A stretch of 64,000 nt of DNA from Lachnospiraceae bacterium UBA5899 (GTDB lineage Bacteria; Bacillota; Clostridia; Lachnospirales; Lachnospiraceae). Both the position numbers and the translations under genes were made by a program. Position 1 is the first letter of the stretch. Every line of letters begins with the position of its first letter. The stretch covers positions 55,536 to 119,535 of the forward strand of contig DJEL01000001.1 of NCBI GenBank assembly GCA_002432425.1. The letters are read 5' to 3'. The notes beneath the pieces are model-generated. The model did no database searches and was not told the origin of the DNA. It worked only from the letters and a program-made list of their open reading frames with translations. Below are positions 25,228 through 34,169 of the stretch, in pieces.

Positions 25228-25247
25228 GCTTACCGAAGGAGACAGCC

Positions 25248-26612
25248 ATGATTAACATATCAGAAGTAGTAGAAACCAATAATATGATTGAGAAGGAAAA
25301 TCTGGATGTGAGAACCATTACCTTGGGTATCAGCCTTCTTGATTGCATCGATTCCGATTTGAATGCCTTAAACGACAAGATATATAAAAAGATTTACGAA
25401 GCCGCCAAGGATTTGGTAAAGACCGGTGAAGAAATTTCCGGAGAGTTCGGTATTCCCATTGTCAACAAGAGAATTTCCGTTACCCCCATTGCCCTGATAG
25501 GCGCGGCAGCCTGCAAGACGATTGAAGATTTTGCAAGCATTGCAAAGACCCTGGATAAGGTAGCACACGAAGTGGGCGTAAACTTTATCGGCGGCTATTC
25601 CGCACTGGTAAGCAAGGGTATGACACCGGCGGACGAACTGCTTATCCATTCCATTCCTTTGGCACTTTCCACAACGGAAAGAGTGTGCAGTTCCGTAAAC
25701 TTGGGTTCCACCAAGACCGGTATCAACATGGATGCGGTTCGTCTGATGGGACAGATGATTAAACAGACGGCGGAGTACACCAAAGAGGATGACTCCTTAG
25801 GCTGTGCCAAGTTAGTCGTATTCTGCAACGCACCGGATGACAACCCGTTTATGGCAGGCGCATTCCACGGTGTTACGGAAGCGGACAAGATTATTAACGT
25901 AGGCGTCAGCGGCCCCGGCGTTGTAAAAACAGCTCTGGAAAAAGTAAGAGGCGAAAGCTTTGAAGTGCTTTGCGAGACCATTAAAAAGACGGCGTTCAAG
26001 GTTACCCGTGTGGGACAGCTTGTTGCCAAGGAAGCATCCCGTATACTGAACGTACCCTTCGGTATTGTGGATTTGTCACTGGCGCCCACACCGGCTATCG
26101 GCGACAGCGTAGCGGATATTTTATGTGAAATCGGTCTGGAATATGCAGGCGCTCCCGGTACCACCGCAGCGCTGGCACTCTTAAACGACCAAGTGAAAAA
26201 GGGCGGCGTTATGGCATCCTCCTATGTGGGCGGATTGTCCGGTGCGTTTATTCCGGTCAGCGAAGACCAGGGTATGATTGATGCCGTTATGGCAGGAGCC
26301 CTTACCATTGAAAAACTGGAAGCCATGACCTGTGTCTGCTCCGTAGGACTTGACATGATTGCCATTCCCGGAGACACCAGCGAAAGCACCATTTCCGGCA
26401 TCATTGCGGATGAAATGGCTATCGGTATGGTAAACCAGAAGACCACGGCAGTGAGAGTTATTCCCGTTATCGGCAAGGGAGTGGGAGAAAAGGTAGAGTT
26501 CGGCGGACTGTTAGGTTACGCACCGGTTATGCCGGTCAATCCGTTCTCCTGTGAAGCCTTTGTAAGCAGAACCGGCAGAATACCGGCTCCAATCCACAGC
26601 TTTAAGAACTAA
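25248..26612 (+). CDS. UPF0210/PFL-like family protein
   Basis: A 454-residue soluble protein of the UPF0210 (DUF711) family, starting with the recognisable [20 protein letters not shown]. It continues with [14 protein letters not shown] near residue 75, [15 protein letters not shown] near residue 220 and [14 protein letters not shown] near the end. Structures of the family resemble pyruvate formate-lyase-like barrels, but no reaction is established. It follows the ACT-domain gene by 20 bases with GAAGGAGA before its ATG, so the ACT protein probably regulates or partners it. Confidence 0.88.
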   Translation: MINISEVVETNNMIEKENLDVRTITLGISLLDCIDSDLNALNDKIYKKIYEAAKDLVKTGEEISGEFGIPIVNKRISVTPIALIGAAACKTIEDFASIAKTLDKVAHEVGVNFIGGYSALVSKGMTPADELLIHSIPLALSTTERVCSSVNLGSTKTGINMDAVRLMGQMIKQTAEYTKEDDSLGCAKLVVFCNAPDDNPFMAGAFHGVTEADKIINVGVSGPGVVKTALEKVRGESFEVLCETIKKTAFKVTRVGQLVAKEASRILNVPFGIVDLSLAPTPAIGDSVADILCEIGLEYAGAPGTTAALALLNDQVKKGGVMASSYVGGLSGAFIPVSEDQGMIDAVMAGALTIEKLEAMTCVCSVGLDMIAIPGDTSESTISGIIADEMAIGMVNQKTTAVRVIPVIGKGVGEKVEFGGLLGYAPVMPVNPFSCEAFVSRTGRIPAPIHSFKN

Positions 26613-26637
26613 AAGCGAAATACATAAGAAATGACTT

Positions 26638-27978
26638 TCAATATTGGGAAATCCGAATGACAGGGCGGCTGTACTCCGACACAAAGGGGCGGCCGTCCTT
26701 TTGCGTGCGCAGCATGTGCAGCATGCGTACATGTTCGTAAAGGTGGGCAGCAAAGATGTCCTTGGAAAGACAGGAAAGAGCCTCGGGGGACAAAAGGGAA
26801 GACGCGTCCTTCAAGCGGGACAGCAGTGGAATATTTTCCGTGGAAAGACAGCCAAACACTTCGGAAGAAGTTTCCCGGAAACCTAAAATGCGGGCATAGG
26901 GTGCAGAAGCGGGAATGTCTTCTTTTTTAATGGAAAGCAGAATGTGAAGCAGGGAACGATACACTCTTGTCAGGGTAATATCCTTGCTTTTTAAGCTGTT
27001 TTCGCAGAAAACGGAAAATGTGGTAAAGGAAGTAAGATTTTTTCGTATCTTATCGGATAAATCGGAAGAAACATCAAGATAAGAGTCATAGCCGGTATTT
27101 TTTTCGGAAAGCAGCTTGTAAAAAAGCATGCCGGAAAAATCATCCGCACACAGGGCACTTTTCGTTTGACAGGCATCGGCAAATTCCTGCCGGATGCTTT
27201 CCGGCACATAGCGGAGCAAATCGGGAGTTCCTTCCATAATGCCTTTGCGGAGCGCCATAGCGGAGCAGAAAGACTCCTCGGATAATGTATGGGACAGATA
27301 GCCGTCCCCTTCCCGTTTAATGGTATAAGGAACCGGAGAGTGCTGTCCGGTTTTCTCTAATGCAAGCAGCGCCTTAAGGTATTCCACACCCAGAATATTG
27401 TTTGGGGAAGCAAGAATGTCAGAATAAGCAGACGCATCTACACCAGTCAGATAGCCGGAAGCAGTCATATCCACGCCAGACAGATTGCCGGAAGCAGTCA
27501 CATCCACACCGGACAGACTGCCGGCATCCGCACATTTTTTCACCGCAGCCGCGCGGGCGGAGGGGAAAGAAAGCCCTTCCTTCAGGGTGTTGTTCAAGGC
27601 TTCTTTGTAGGCGGGCGGCTCCGCAAAGAGCAGGGAAGCAATTTCCCGTAAGGGCGCAATTTCCCCGCATTCGCTGCCGAAGCACAGGGCGTCCACACCG
27701 AGGGCGGAAAGCAGGGATACAGCCCCTTTGGCAAAAAGCTCCGCACTGGCGGTAGCGTAAACTACAGGCAGCTCGATGCACAGGTCGGCACCGGCAAGCA
27801 GGGACAGGCGGCAACGGGTGTATTTATCAAATACGGAGGGGATGCCGCGCTGGGTAAAGTCACCGCTCATGACCACGACGGCAAAATCCGCACCGGTTAT
27901 TTCTTTTGCCTTTTTCAGCTGGTAAAGATGCCCGTTGTGAAAGGGATTGTACTCGGCAATGATACCTACGGTTTTCAT
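26638..27978 (-). CDS. tmcAL: tRNA(Met) cytidine acetate ligase with a repeat insertion
   Basis: Predicted to activate acetate with ATP and acetylate the wobble cytidine of elongator tRNA-Met. The N-terminus has the nucleotidyltransferase motif AEYNPFHNGHLYQL (HNGH), then VVMSGDFTQRG and, near residue 185, SPNNILGVEYLKAL. At 446 residues it is longer than the usual 390-420. The extra length is mainly an insertion at about residues 149-181 made of an eleven-residue repeat. AAGGAGC eight to nine bases upstream supports start 27978; an earlier frame start at 28035 has no support. It is convergent with UPF0210. Acetate for it could come from the adjacent Pta-AckA route. Confidence 0.9.
   Translation of the reverse strand: MKTVGIIAEYNPFHNGHLYQLKKAKEITGADFAVVVMSGDFTQRGIPSVFDKYTRCRLSLLAGADLCIELPVVYATASAELFAKGAVSLLSALGVDALCFGSECGEIAPLREIASLLFAEPPAYKEALNNTLKEGLSFPSARAAAVKKCADAGSLSGVDVTASGNLSGVDMTASGYLTGVDASAYSDILASPNNILGVEYLKALLALEKTGQHSPVPYTIKREGDGYLSHTLSEESFCSAMALRKGIMEGTPDLLRYVPESIRQEFADACQTKSALCADDFSGMLFYKLLSEKNTGYDSYLDVSSDLSDKIRKNLTSFTTFSVFCENSLKSKDITLTRVYRSLLHILLSIKKEDIPASAPYARILGFRETSSEVFGCLSTENIPLLSRLKDASSLLSPEALSCLSKDIFAAHLYEHVRMLHMLRTQKDGRPFVSEYSRPVIRISQY
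27434..27532 (-). repeat. Three in-frame 33-bp repeats inside tmcAL
   Basis: Three consecutive 33-base units encode SLSGVDVTASG, NLSGVDMTASG and YLTGVDASAYS. Because the unit is a multiple of three, the frame is kept. They lie in a loop between the nucleotidyltransferase core and the NNILG motif, where relatives I recall are short. Confidence 0.85.
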
Positions 27979-28018
27979 GGGATACGCTCCTTCGGAATGA
28001 ATAATTTGTACTGCAAAA

Positions 28019-28050
28019 CATACAAGAAAACGCACTTTTGTGCTTGTATG
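28019..28050. promoter_or_regulatory. Inverted repeat over the pta -35 box
   Basis: CATACAAG (28019-28026) and CTTGTATG (28043-28050) are perfect inverted arms; inside them GCAC-TTTT-GTGC also pairs. The right arm contains the pta -35 hexamer, so this could be an operator. It could instead be a hairpin on the transcript from tmcAL's side. Confidence 0.4.
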
Positions 28051-28072
28051 AAAAAACTGTATTTAGTATAAT
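28044..28072 (+). promoter_or_regulatory. Sigma-A promoter of pta-ackA
   Basis: TTGTAT (28044-28049) and TATAAT (28067-28072) with a 17-base spacer, about 40 bases before the pta start. Confidence 0.7.
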
Positions 28073-28111
28073 ATAAATTAGATTATTTGCATAGTGGGAA
28101 AGGAGAACAAT

Positions 28112-29113
28112 ATGTCATACATAGATCTCATTAAAGACAGAGCAAAAGTAGATAAAAAAACCATTGTCCTGCCGGAATCCAACGACAAGAGAACCCTGAT
28201 TGCGGCAGCCAAAATATTGGAAGAAAAAATAGCGGACATCATCATGATTGGCGACGAAGAAAAAATCATGGACGGTGCCGGATGGCTGGAGGTTGACCTG
28301 ACGGGACTTAAGATTATTAATCCCCAGAAAACCGAAAAATTAGACGAATACGTCAACGTTTTGTACGAAACCAGAAAGGCAAAGGGCATGACCCCGGAAA
28401 AAGCAAGGGAAATCCTGCTTTCCGATTACCTGACCTTCGGTATCGTAATGGTAAAGAACAACGACGCGGACGGCATGGTGGCAGGTGCCTGCCATTCCAC
28501 AGCCGACACCCTGCGCCCGGCCCTGCAGATATTGAAAACCGCACCCGGCGTCAAACTGGTATCCGCTTTCTTTATTATGGATACCCAGATGAAGAATCTG
28601 GGAGAAAACGGCACCTTCCTGTTTGCAGACTGCGGTCTGAACCAGGACCCGACCCCGGAAGAACTGGCAGCCATTGCCGATACTTCTTCCCGGAGCTTCA
28701 AGTCCCTTATCGGCCCGAAGCCCGTGATTGCCATGCTTTCCCATTCCACCAAGGGAAGCGCCAAGCATCCTCTGGTTGACAAAGTAGTGGAAGCCACCAA
28801 GATTGCAAAGGAAAAATACCCATATCTTGTGATTGACGGCGAACTGCAGCCCGATGCGGCGCTGGTTCCCAGCGTTGCCAAGTTAAAGGCTCCCGGAAGT
28901 GTGGTAGGCGGTAAAGCCAATGTCATGATATTCCCCAATCTGGATGCCGGCAATATCGGCTATAAGTTGGTACAGAGACTCGGCGGAGCGGATGCCTACG
29001 GCCCCATGCTGCAGGGTATTGCCAAGCCTGTAAACGACCTTTCCAGAGGATGCTCCTGGGAGGATATTGTAGGTGTTGTTGCGCTGACAGCCGTACAGGC
29101 TCAGCTTGTGTAA
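28112..29113 (+). CDS. pta: Phosphate acetyltransferase
   Basis: Interconverts acetyl-CoA plus phosphate and acetyl phosphate plus CoA. The 333-residue protein is the short single-domain type: KKTIVLPESNDKRTLIAA at the start, GMVAGACHSTADTLRPALQI near residue 127, SHSTKGSAKHPLV near residue 210, and ANVMIFPNLDAGNIGYKLVQ near residue 270. AAGGAG seven to eight bases upstream fixes ATG 28112. It is followed by ackA after 26 bases, giving the two-step ATP-forming acetate pathway. Confidence 0.97.
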   Translation: MSYIDLIKDRAKVDKKTIVLPESNDKRTLIAAAKILEEKIADIIMIGDEEKIMDGAGWLEVDLTGLKIINPQKTEKLDEYVNVLYETRKAKGMTPEKAREILLSDYLTFGIVMVKNNDADGMVAGACHSTADTLRPALQILKTAPGVKLVSAFFIMDTQMKNLGENGTFLFADCGLNQDPTPEELAAIADTSSRSFKSLIGPKPVIAMLSHSTKGSAKHPLVDKVVEATKIAKEKYPYLVIDGELQPDAALVPSVAKLKAPGSVVGGKANVMIFPNLDAGNIGYKLVQRLGGADAYGPMLQGIAKPVNDLSRGCSWEDIVGVVALTAVQAQLV

Positions 29114-29139
29114 GCCCTAAAGGCAGAAGGTGAGGAAAT

Positions 29140-30339
29140 ATGAACGTACTTGTTATAAACTGCGGCAGTTCTTCTCTGAAGTTCCAGCTCATTGAAGCGG
29201 AGAGTGAGAAACTGATTGCAAAAGGTATCTGTGAAAGAATAGGCATTGAGGGAAGCCGGATTTGTTATACACCGGCAGGCGGCACCAAAGAAGTGACCGT
29301 TTCTCCCATGAAAGACCATACTGATGCCATCCGTCTGGTGCTTGCGGCGCTGACCAACGAAAAGACGGGCGTGGTAAAGGATTTGAGTGAAATCGGAGCA
29401 GTGGGACACCGTATCGTACACGGCGGCGAGAAGTTCTCCAAAGCAACGATTATCGACGATGAAGTGCTGAAAGCCATTGCCGAATGCAACGACTTGGCAC
29501 CCCTTCACAACCCGGCAAACTTAATCGGTATTGAAGCCGTAAAGAAGCTGATGCCGGACACCCCGATGGTAGCCGTATTCGATACCGCATTCCATCAGAC
29601 CATGCCCAAGAAGGCATACCTTTACGGACTGCCCATTTCTTATTATGAAAAGTATAAAATAAGAAGATACGGCTTCCACGGAACCAGCCATTCCTATGTC
29701 AGCAAAAAAGCGGCGGAAGTGCTGGGTAAAAATTATGATGACTTAAAGATTATTGTGTGCCATTTGGGAAACGGTGCCAGCGTATCCGCAGTGGACCACG
29801 GCAAATGTGTGGATACATCCATGGGACTTACCCCGTTGGAAGGTTTGATTATGGGTACCCGTTCCGGTGACATTGACCCCGCCATTATTGAATACATCGC
29901 ACACAAAGAGGGCAAGAGCATTGATGAAATCATGACTCTTTTAAATAAGAAGTCCGGTCTGCTCGGCATGTCCGATTACCTTTCTTCCGATTTCAGAGAT
30001 TTGGAAGCAGGCTATGAAGAGGGCAACGACAGGGCAGTTGTGGCAGTGGATGCATTTGCATATCGCACCGCCAAGTACATCGGCGCTTATGTGGCAGCCA
30101 TGAATGGTGTGGATGTTATCTGCTTTACGGCAGGTGTGGGCGAAAACGCTTCCTTCCTGCGAACCATTATCTGCAACCAGTATTTAGGCTATCTGGGTAT
30201 TGCCCTGGATGAAGAAGCCAATGCCAAGAGAGGCGAGGACATTGCCATTACCACGCCGGACAGCAGGACTACGGTTATGGTCATTCCCACCAACGAAGAG
30301 CTTGCCATTGCAAGAGAGACCTACAGGCTTACCAGGTAA
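29140..30339 (+). CDS. ackA: Acetate kinase
   Basis: Transfers phosphate from acetyl phosphate to ADP, forming acetate and ATP. The 399-residue ASKHA-fold protein starts with VLVINCGSSSLKFQLIE, has the substrate region GHRIVHGGEKFS near residue 88, RYGFHGTSHSYVS near 175, HLGNGASVSAV near 207 and CFTAGVGENA near 328. Length is exactly family-typical. It is cotranscribed with pta. Confidence 0.98.
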   Translation: MNVLVINCGSSSLKFQLIEAESEKLIAKGICERIGIEGSRICYTPAGGTKEVTVSPMKDHTDAIRLVLAALTNEKTGVVKDLSEIGAVGHRIVHGGEKFSKATIIDDEVLKAIAECNDLAPLHNPANLIGIEAVKKLMPDTPMVAVFDTAFHQTMPKKAYLYGLPISYYEKYKIRRYGFHGTSHSYVSKKAAEVLGKNYDDLKIIVCHLGNGASVSAVDHGKCVDTSMGLTPLEGLIMGTRSGDIDPAIIEYIAHKEGKSIDEIMTLLNKKSGLLGMSDYLSSDFRDLEAGYEEGNDRAVVAVDAFAYRTAKYIGAYVAAMNGVDVICFTAGVGENASFLRTIICNQYLGYLGIALDEEANAKRGEDIAITTPDSRTTVMVIPTNEELAIARETYRLTR

Positions 30340-30376
30340 AGCAGAAACAAACTGTCATAAAAAATGAAAATTTTGG

Positions 30377-30405
30377 TTGACAAAGTGTGTGCCCGAAGTT
30401 ATACT
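30377..30405 (+). promoter_or_regulatory. Sigma-A promoter of yceD-rpmF
   Basis: Perfect TTGACA (30377-30382), 17-base spacer, TATACT (30400-30405); about 50 bases of leader precede the YceD start. Confidence 0.8.
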
Positions 30406-30463
30406 ATACAAGTGTGTGAAAACGAAAGAGTGTCATCAGATGCACTTTCGCCGGGAGCAGGCT

Positions 30464-30991
30464 ATGTTACTTAATTTGACAGATGTATTTACAAACGAAG
30501 GCAGGGTTCGGAAAGAATCCGTTGCAATGGAACTGAAAGAGTTCAAAAGCCGTATGGGTGCGTTTCCCATTGTGGAGCAGAGCCCGTTAGAGCTCACCAT
30601 TACCAATGAGGGAATGGGCAAGGCACTGATAAAAGGTCATGCAGTCTTAACCCAACTGATGAGCTGCGACAGATGCCTTAAGGAAGTCAGAGTTCCCATT
30701 ACGATTGATTTTGAAAGAACGGTTGCTTCACCGGATGTAAGAGATGACAAATTAGAGGATGATGGCGATTTCGATGTAATGGAAGGCTATCAGTTAAACG
30801 TAGATGTACTGGTATACAACGAGCTTTTAATGAACCAGCCTGAAAAGGTACTTTGTAAGCCGGATTGCAAAGGAATTTGTATGAAGTGTGGCAAAGACCT
30901 GAATGAAGGGGAATGTGGATGCGATACATTCGTGCCGGATCCCCGCATGGCGGTATTACAAGATATCTTTAACGCAAATAAGGAGGTGTAA
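30464..30991 (+). CDS. yceD: YceD/DUF177 protein, probable 23S rRNA accumulation factor
   Basis: A 175-residue DUF177 protein. It has the zinc-like cysteines LMSCDRCLKEV near residue 68 and CKPDCKGICMKCGKDLNEGEC near the C-terminus (read in two parts: CKPDCKGIC and CMKCGKDL). Family members lie upstream of rpmF in most bacteria and are linked to 23S rRNA accumulation. ATG 30464 has GGGAG six bases upstream; upstream frame codons lie in the promoter region. Two bases separate it from the L32 gene, so both are made from the same message. Confidence 0.9.
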   Translation: MLLNLTDVFTNEGRVRKESVAMELKEFKSRMGAFPIVEQSPLELTITNEGMGKALIKGHAVLTQLMSCDRCLKEVRVPITIDFERTVASPDVRDDKLEDDGDFDVMEGYQLNVDVLVYNELLMNQPEKVLCKPDCKGICMKCGKDLNEGECGCDTFVPDPRMAVLQDIFNANKEV

Positions 30992-30993
30992 CG

Positions 30994-31173
30994 ATGTCTA
31001 TTTGTCCTAAGAATAAATCTTCCAAAGGTAGAAGAGATAAGAGAAGAGCAAACTGGAAAATGAGTGCTCCTACATTAGTAAAATGCAGCAAATGCGGCGC
31101 ATTAATGATGCCTCACAGAGTATGCAAGGCTTGTGGTTCTTACAATAAAAAAGAAATCATTGCACAGGACTAA
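30994..31173 (+). CDS. rpmF: 50S ribosomal protein L32
   Basis: A 59-residue ribosomal protein. The start MSICPKNKSSKGRRDKRRAN is typical of L32, followed by a zinc-ribbon of the zinc-bound form, CSKCGALMMPHRVCKACG, with all four cysteines (CxxC and CxxC) present. AGGAGG lies seven bases before ATG 30994, overlapping the end of yceD. A terminator follows. Confidence 0.97.
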   Translation: MSICPKNKSSKGRRDKRRANWKMSAPTLVKCSKCGALMMPHRVCKACGSYNKKEIIAQD

Positions 31174-31184
31174 TTTGAAACGCC

Positions 31185-31216
31185 AGGGACTTTCCTAAAA
31201 AGGGAAGTCCTTTTTT
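31185..31216 (+). terminator. Terminator of yceD-rpmF
   Basis: GGACTTTCC pairs with GGGAAGTCC around a short A-rich loop, with one mismatch or wobble, followed by six T. Confidence 0.8.
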
Positions 31217-31285
31217 CGTTTTGACAAAAACAGACCGTAATCCGGCAAAAATGTCGGAAATTACGGAAAGAAAGGTATAATAAAG

Positions 31286-32008
31286 ATGAAAGAAAGAGGA
31301 CTGACGGGGAGTACCTTAAAATGGATTGCCATTGTGACGATGCTCATTGACCATACGGGAGCCGCCGTTTTGGAGAAAATGCTCATCAGCGGAAAATACG
31401 GAGAAGTGTCAGCGGCAAATCCTCTGTATCAGACGGATATGATTTTACGGGGCATCGGAAGACTGGCGTTCCCCATTTTCTGTTTCCTTCTGGTGGAGGG
31501 CTTTTTACATACGAAAAATGTGTGGAAATATGCGGGCAGACTGGCGCTTTTTGCATTGGTTTCGGAAATTCCGTTTGACCTGGCATTTCAGGGAGAATGG
31601 CTGTTTATGGGGTATCAGAACATCTTCTTTACCCTGCTTATCGGACTTCTTGTCATGATTGCCTTTCAGAAAGCGGAAGAGAAAATCTCGGCAAAGCCCT
31701 TAAGGATACTCTGCGAAGCGGTTGCTTTGCTGGCAGGCTATGTGCTTGCCGATGTGATGCACACCGATTACGGCGGTCTCGGCGTGGTCTGCATCATGCT
31801 TTTATATATTTTCCGTTACAACAGAAAAATGCAGGTGCTGGCGGGAGCAGCCGTATTTATATGGGAAATCACGGCGCCGCTTGCGTTTCTTCCTATTTAT
31901 TTCTACAACGGAAAAAGAGGCATGAAAATGAAATACTTCTTTTACGCCTTTTACCCCGTACACCTGCTTATCCTGTACGGAATTGCACGGCTGCTCGGCG
32001 TGGCGTGA
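31286..32008 (+). CDS. TraX family membrane protein
   Basis: A 240-residue membrane protein with about seven hydrophobic segments. It opens with LKWIAIVTMLIDHTGAAVLE, the TraX-family signature, and continues with RLAFPIFCFLLVEGFLHT and YFFYAFYPVHLLILYGIARL. TraX acetylates F pilin in plasmids, but chromosomal Firmicutes homologues are unlinked to conjugation and their acceptor is unknown; they belong to the broad acyltransferase-type membrane proteins. No conjugation genes are nearby. GAAAGGTATAATAAAG precedes ATG 31286. Confidence 0.88.
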   Translation: MKERGLTGSTLKWIAIVTMLIDHTGAAVLEKMLISGKYGEVSAANPLYQTDMILRGIGRLAFPIFCFLLVEGFLHTKNVWKYAGRLALFALVSEIPFDLAFQGEWLFMGYQNIFFTLLIGLLVMIAFQKAEEKISAKPLRILCEAVALLAGYVLADVMHTDYGGLGVVCIMLLYIFRYNRKMQVLAGAAVFIWEITAPLAFLPIYFYNGKRGMKMKYFFYAFYPVHLLILYGIARLLGVA

Positions 32009-32050
32009 GGGGTATGAGAAATCCGCAGGCGGGGAAATGGTTTTTTCTAC

Positions 32051-32079
32051 TTGATTTTTACATATGCGTTTAGTATAGT
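32051..32079 (+). promoter_or_regulatory. Sigma-A promoter of plsX-acpP
   Basis: TTGATT (32051-32056), 17 bases, TATAGT (32074-32079). In Bacillus plsX is controlled by FapR, but I see no clear FapR operator here. Confidence 0.6.
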
Positions 32080-32130
32080 AAAAAAGGGTAATAGCCTGTG
32101 AAACAAACAGAAGAAAGGAAAAGGCAAAAT

Positions 32131-33141
32131 ATGGCTGAGACAGTAAATGTGGCAGTAGATGCCATGGGTGGGGACAACGCCCCCGTAGAAATCGTCAAAG
32201 GTGCAATAGAAGCCTTAAATGAAGAGAAGAAAATTAAACTTTTCCTTCTTGGCCGCAAGGAGGTAATAGAACAGGAACTTGCCAAATACACTTATGATGC
32301 AGACCGTGTGGAAGTGGTGCATACGGAAGAAGTCATTGAGACGGCAGAGCCGCCCGTTATGGCTATCCGTACAAAAAAGGACTCCTCCATCGTAAAGGGT
32401 ATGCATCTGGTAAAAGACGGTACCTGTGATGCATTTGTTTCTGCAGGTTCTTCAGGAGCCGTTTTGGTTGGCGGACAGATTATTGTGGGCAGGTTAAAGG
32501 GTGTGGAAAGACCCCCTATGGCACCGCTCATTCCGACGGCAAACGGTGCGGCACTGCTGATTGACTGCGGCGCCAACGTGGATGCCAGACCTTCCCATCT
32601 GGTGCAGTTTGCCAAAATGGGTTCCGTCTACATGGAAAATGTAGTGGGTATCAAAAATCCCAGGGTCGGTATCGTCAACATCGGTGCGGAAGAGGAAAAA
32701 GGCAATGCACTGGTAAAGGAAACCTTCCCGCTTTTGAAAAACTGTCCCGATATCAACTTTATCGGCAGCGTGGAAGCCAGAGATATTCCGGCAGGCGCAG
32801 CGGATGTAGTAGTCTGCGAGGCATTTGTGGGAAATGTTATCTTAAAGATGTACGAAGGTGTCGGTGCGGTTATGCTTAAGAAGGTGAAGGAAGGCATGAT
32901 GACCTCTCTTCGCAGCAAAATCGGTGCGCTTTTGGTAAAGCCCGCCCTGAAGGAAACCCTGAAGGCTTTCAGCCTGGATGAATACGGCGGAGCGCCCATG
33001 CTCGGCTTGAAGGGGCTGGTAGTAAAGACCCACGGCAGTTCCAAGGCAGTGGAAGTAAAAAATTCGGTTCTGCAGTGCGTTACATTCAAGGAACAGAAAA
33101 TCAATGAGAAAATCAAGGAAAAAATAGCCTTAGAAGATTAA
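32131..33141 (+). CDS. plsX: Phosphate acyltransferase PlsX
   Basis: Converts acyl-ACP and phosphate to acyl phosphate, the acyl donor for PlsY, at the start of membrane phospholipid synthesis. The 336-residue protein has [20 protein letters not shown] at the start, [16 protein letters not shown] near residue 102 and [20 protein letters not shown] near residue 225. ATG 32131 with AAAGGAAAAGG is preferred; an in-frame GTG at 32098 lacks the family start. acpP follows after 17 bases. Its partner PlsY is encoded at 62218, in the same window. Confidence 0.96.
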   Translation: MAETVNVAVDAMGGDNAPVEIVKGAIEALNEEKKIKLFLLGRKEVIEQELAKYTYDADRVEVVHTEEVIETAEPPVMAIRTKKDSSIVKGMHLVKDGTCDAFVSAGSSGAVLVGGQIIVGRLKGVERPPMAPLIPTANGAALLIDCGANVDARPSHLVQFAKMGSVYMENVVGIKNPRVGIVNIGAEEEKGNALVKETFPLLKNCPDINFIGSVEARDIPAGAADVVVCEAFVGNVILKMYEGVGAVMLKKVKEGMMTSLRSKIGALLVKPALKETLKAFSLDEYGGAPMLGLKGLVVKTHGSSKAVEVKNSVLQCVTFKEQKINEKIKEKIALED

Positions 33142-33158
33142 GAAAGAAGGAACAGATT

Positions 33159-33392
33159 ATGGAATTTGAAAAACTGAAAAAAATAATTGCGGAGGTTCTG
33201 AATGTGGACCCGGAAGAAATTACACCGGAATCTACTTTCATGGATGATTTAGGAGCTGACTCTCTGGATGTTTACCAGATTATTATGGGCATCGAAGAAG
33301 AGTTTGACATTGAAGTTGCTCCCGAAAAGGCAGAAAAGATTACCACAGTGGAAGAAGCTGTTGAGATGATTAAGAGTGCAGTAAACAATTAA
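33159..33392 (+). CDS. acpP: Acyl carrier protein
   Basis: A 77-residue acidic carrier of fatty-acid intermediates. The phosphopantetheine serine is in GADSLDVYQ near residue 37, within the four-helix pattern expected. It follows plsX directly and precedes rnc, a common Firmicutes order (fabD and fabG, which often sit between, are absent here). Confidence 0.97.
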   Translation: MEFEKLKKIIAEVLNVDPEEITPESTFMDDLGADSLDVYQIIMGIEEEFDIEVAPEKAEKITTVEEAVEMIKSAVNN

Positions 33393-33415
33393 TCTGCGGA
33401 TTTTTCACAGGAAAG

Positions 33416-33446
33416 AAAAGCGTCTGCAAATTGCAGGCGCTTTTTA
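33416..33446 (+). terminator. Terminator after acpP, overlapping the rnc leader
   Basis: GCGTCTGC (33420-33427) pairs with GCAGGCGC (33433-33440) with one wobble, extended by AAAA/TTTT, then a T-run ending only about 15 bases before the rnc start. It may attenuate rather than stop transcription into rnc. Confidence 0.7.
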
Positions 33447-33460
33447 TGAAAGGACATTTC

Positions 33461-34165
33461 ATGCTAAAAGAAAGTGATTTTCAGGAATTAGAAAAGAAAA
33501 TAGGATATACCTTTCAAAACAGGGCGCTTTTGAAACAGGCAGTTACACACAGCTCCTTTGCCAACGAGCAGAAGATTAACAGACAGAAGCATTACGAAAG
33601 ACTGGAATTCTTGGGAGATGCCGTATTGGAGCTTGTTTCCAGTGATTTTTTGTTTCAAACGCACCCGGAGATGCCGGAAGGACAGCTTACCAAGCTGCGT
33701 GCATCCATGGTCTGTGAGCCGGCGCTGGCATACTGCGCCAAGGACCTGACTCTGGACAGCTACATCCAGCTTGGAAAAGGAGAGGAAGCGACCGGCGGCA
33801 GATATCGTGACTCCATTATCTCCGATGTGATGGAAGCGGTTATCGGCGCCATTTACCTGGACGGCGGCATGGAGCCCGCCAGAACTTACATACATCGCTT
33901 TGTTCTTTCCGATTTGGAGAACAAACAGTTATTCTTGGACTCCAAGACCAACCTGCAGGAATATATGCAGCAAAATCTCAAAAAGGAATTTCATTACCGG
34001 CTTGTGGATGAGTCCGGTCCCGAGCACGACAAGGTGTTCGTGGTGGAAGTGGTAATGGAGGAAAAGGTACTCGGCAGGGGAAAAGGCCGTACCAAGAAGG
34101 CAGCCGAACAGCAGGCTGCTTATGAAGCGCTGCTTGGTTTCAAGAAACCGGGCAAAAGAGGATAG
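33461..34165 (+). CDS. rnc: Ribonuclease III
   Basis: Double-strand RNA endonuclease that processes rRNA precursors and other structured RNA. In the 234-residue protein, residues 1-150 form the catalytic domain with the signature ERLEFLGDAVLEL near residue 43 and the second acidic site DVMEAVIGAIYLDGG near residue 117. Residues 155-230 are the dsRNA-binding domain ending GRTKKAAEQQAAYEALL. ATG 33461 has GAAAGGA upstream. smc starts five bases after the stop, as in Bacillus. Confidence 0.97.
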   Translation: MLKESDFQELEKKIGYTFQNRALLKQAVTHSSFANEQKINRQKHYERLEFLGDAVLELVSSDFLFQTHPEMPEGQLTKLRASMVCEPALAYCAKDLTLDSYIQLGKGEEATGGRYRDSIISDVMEAVIGAIYLDGGMEPARTYIHRFVLSDLENKQLFLDSKTNLQEYMQQNLKKEFHYRLVDESGPEHDKVFVVEVVMEEKVLGRGKGRTKKAAEQQAAYEALLGFKKPGKRG

Positions 34166-34169
34166 GGGC

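Noticed and set aside
31222..31282. Promoter for traX at TTGACA 31222 with TATAAT 31276
   Set aside because: The distance between the elements is far too long and the TATAAT lies only ten bases before the start codon.
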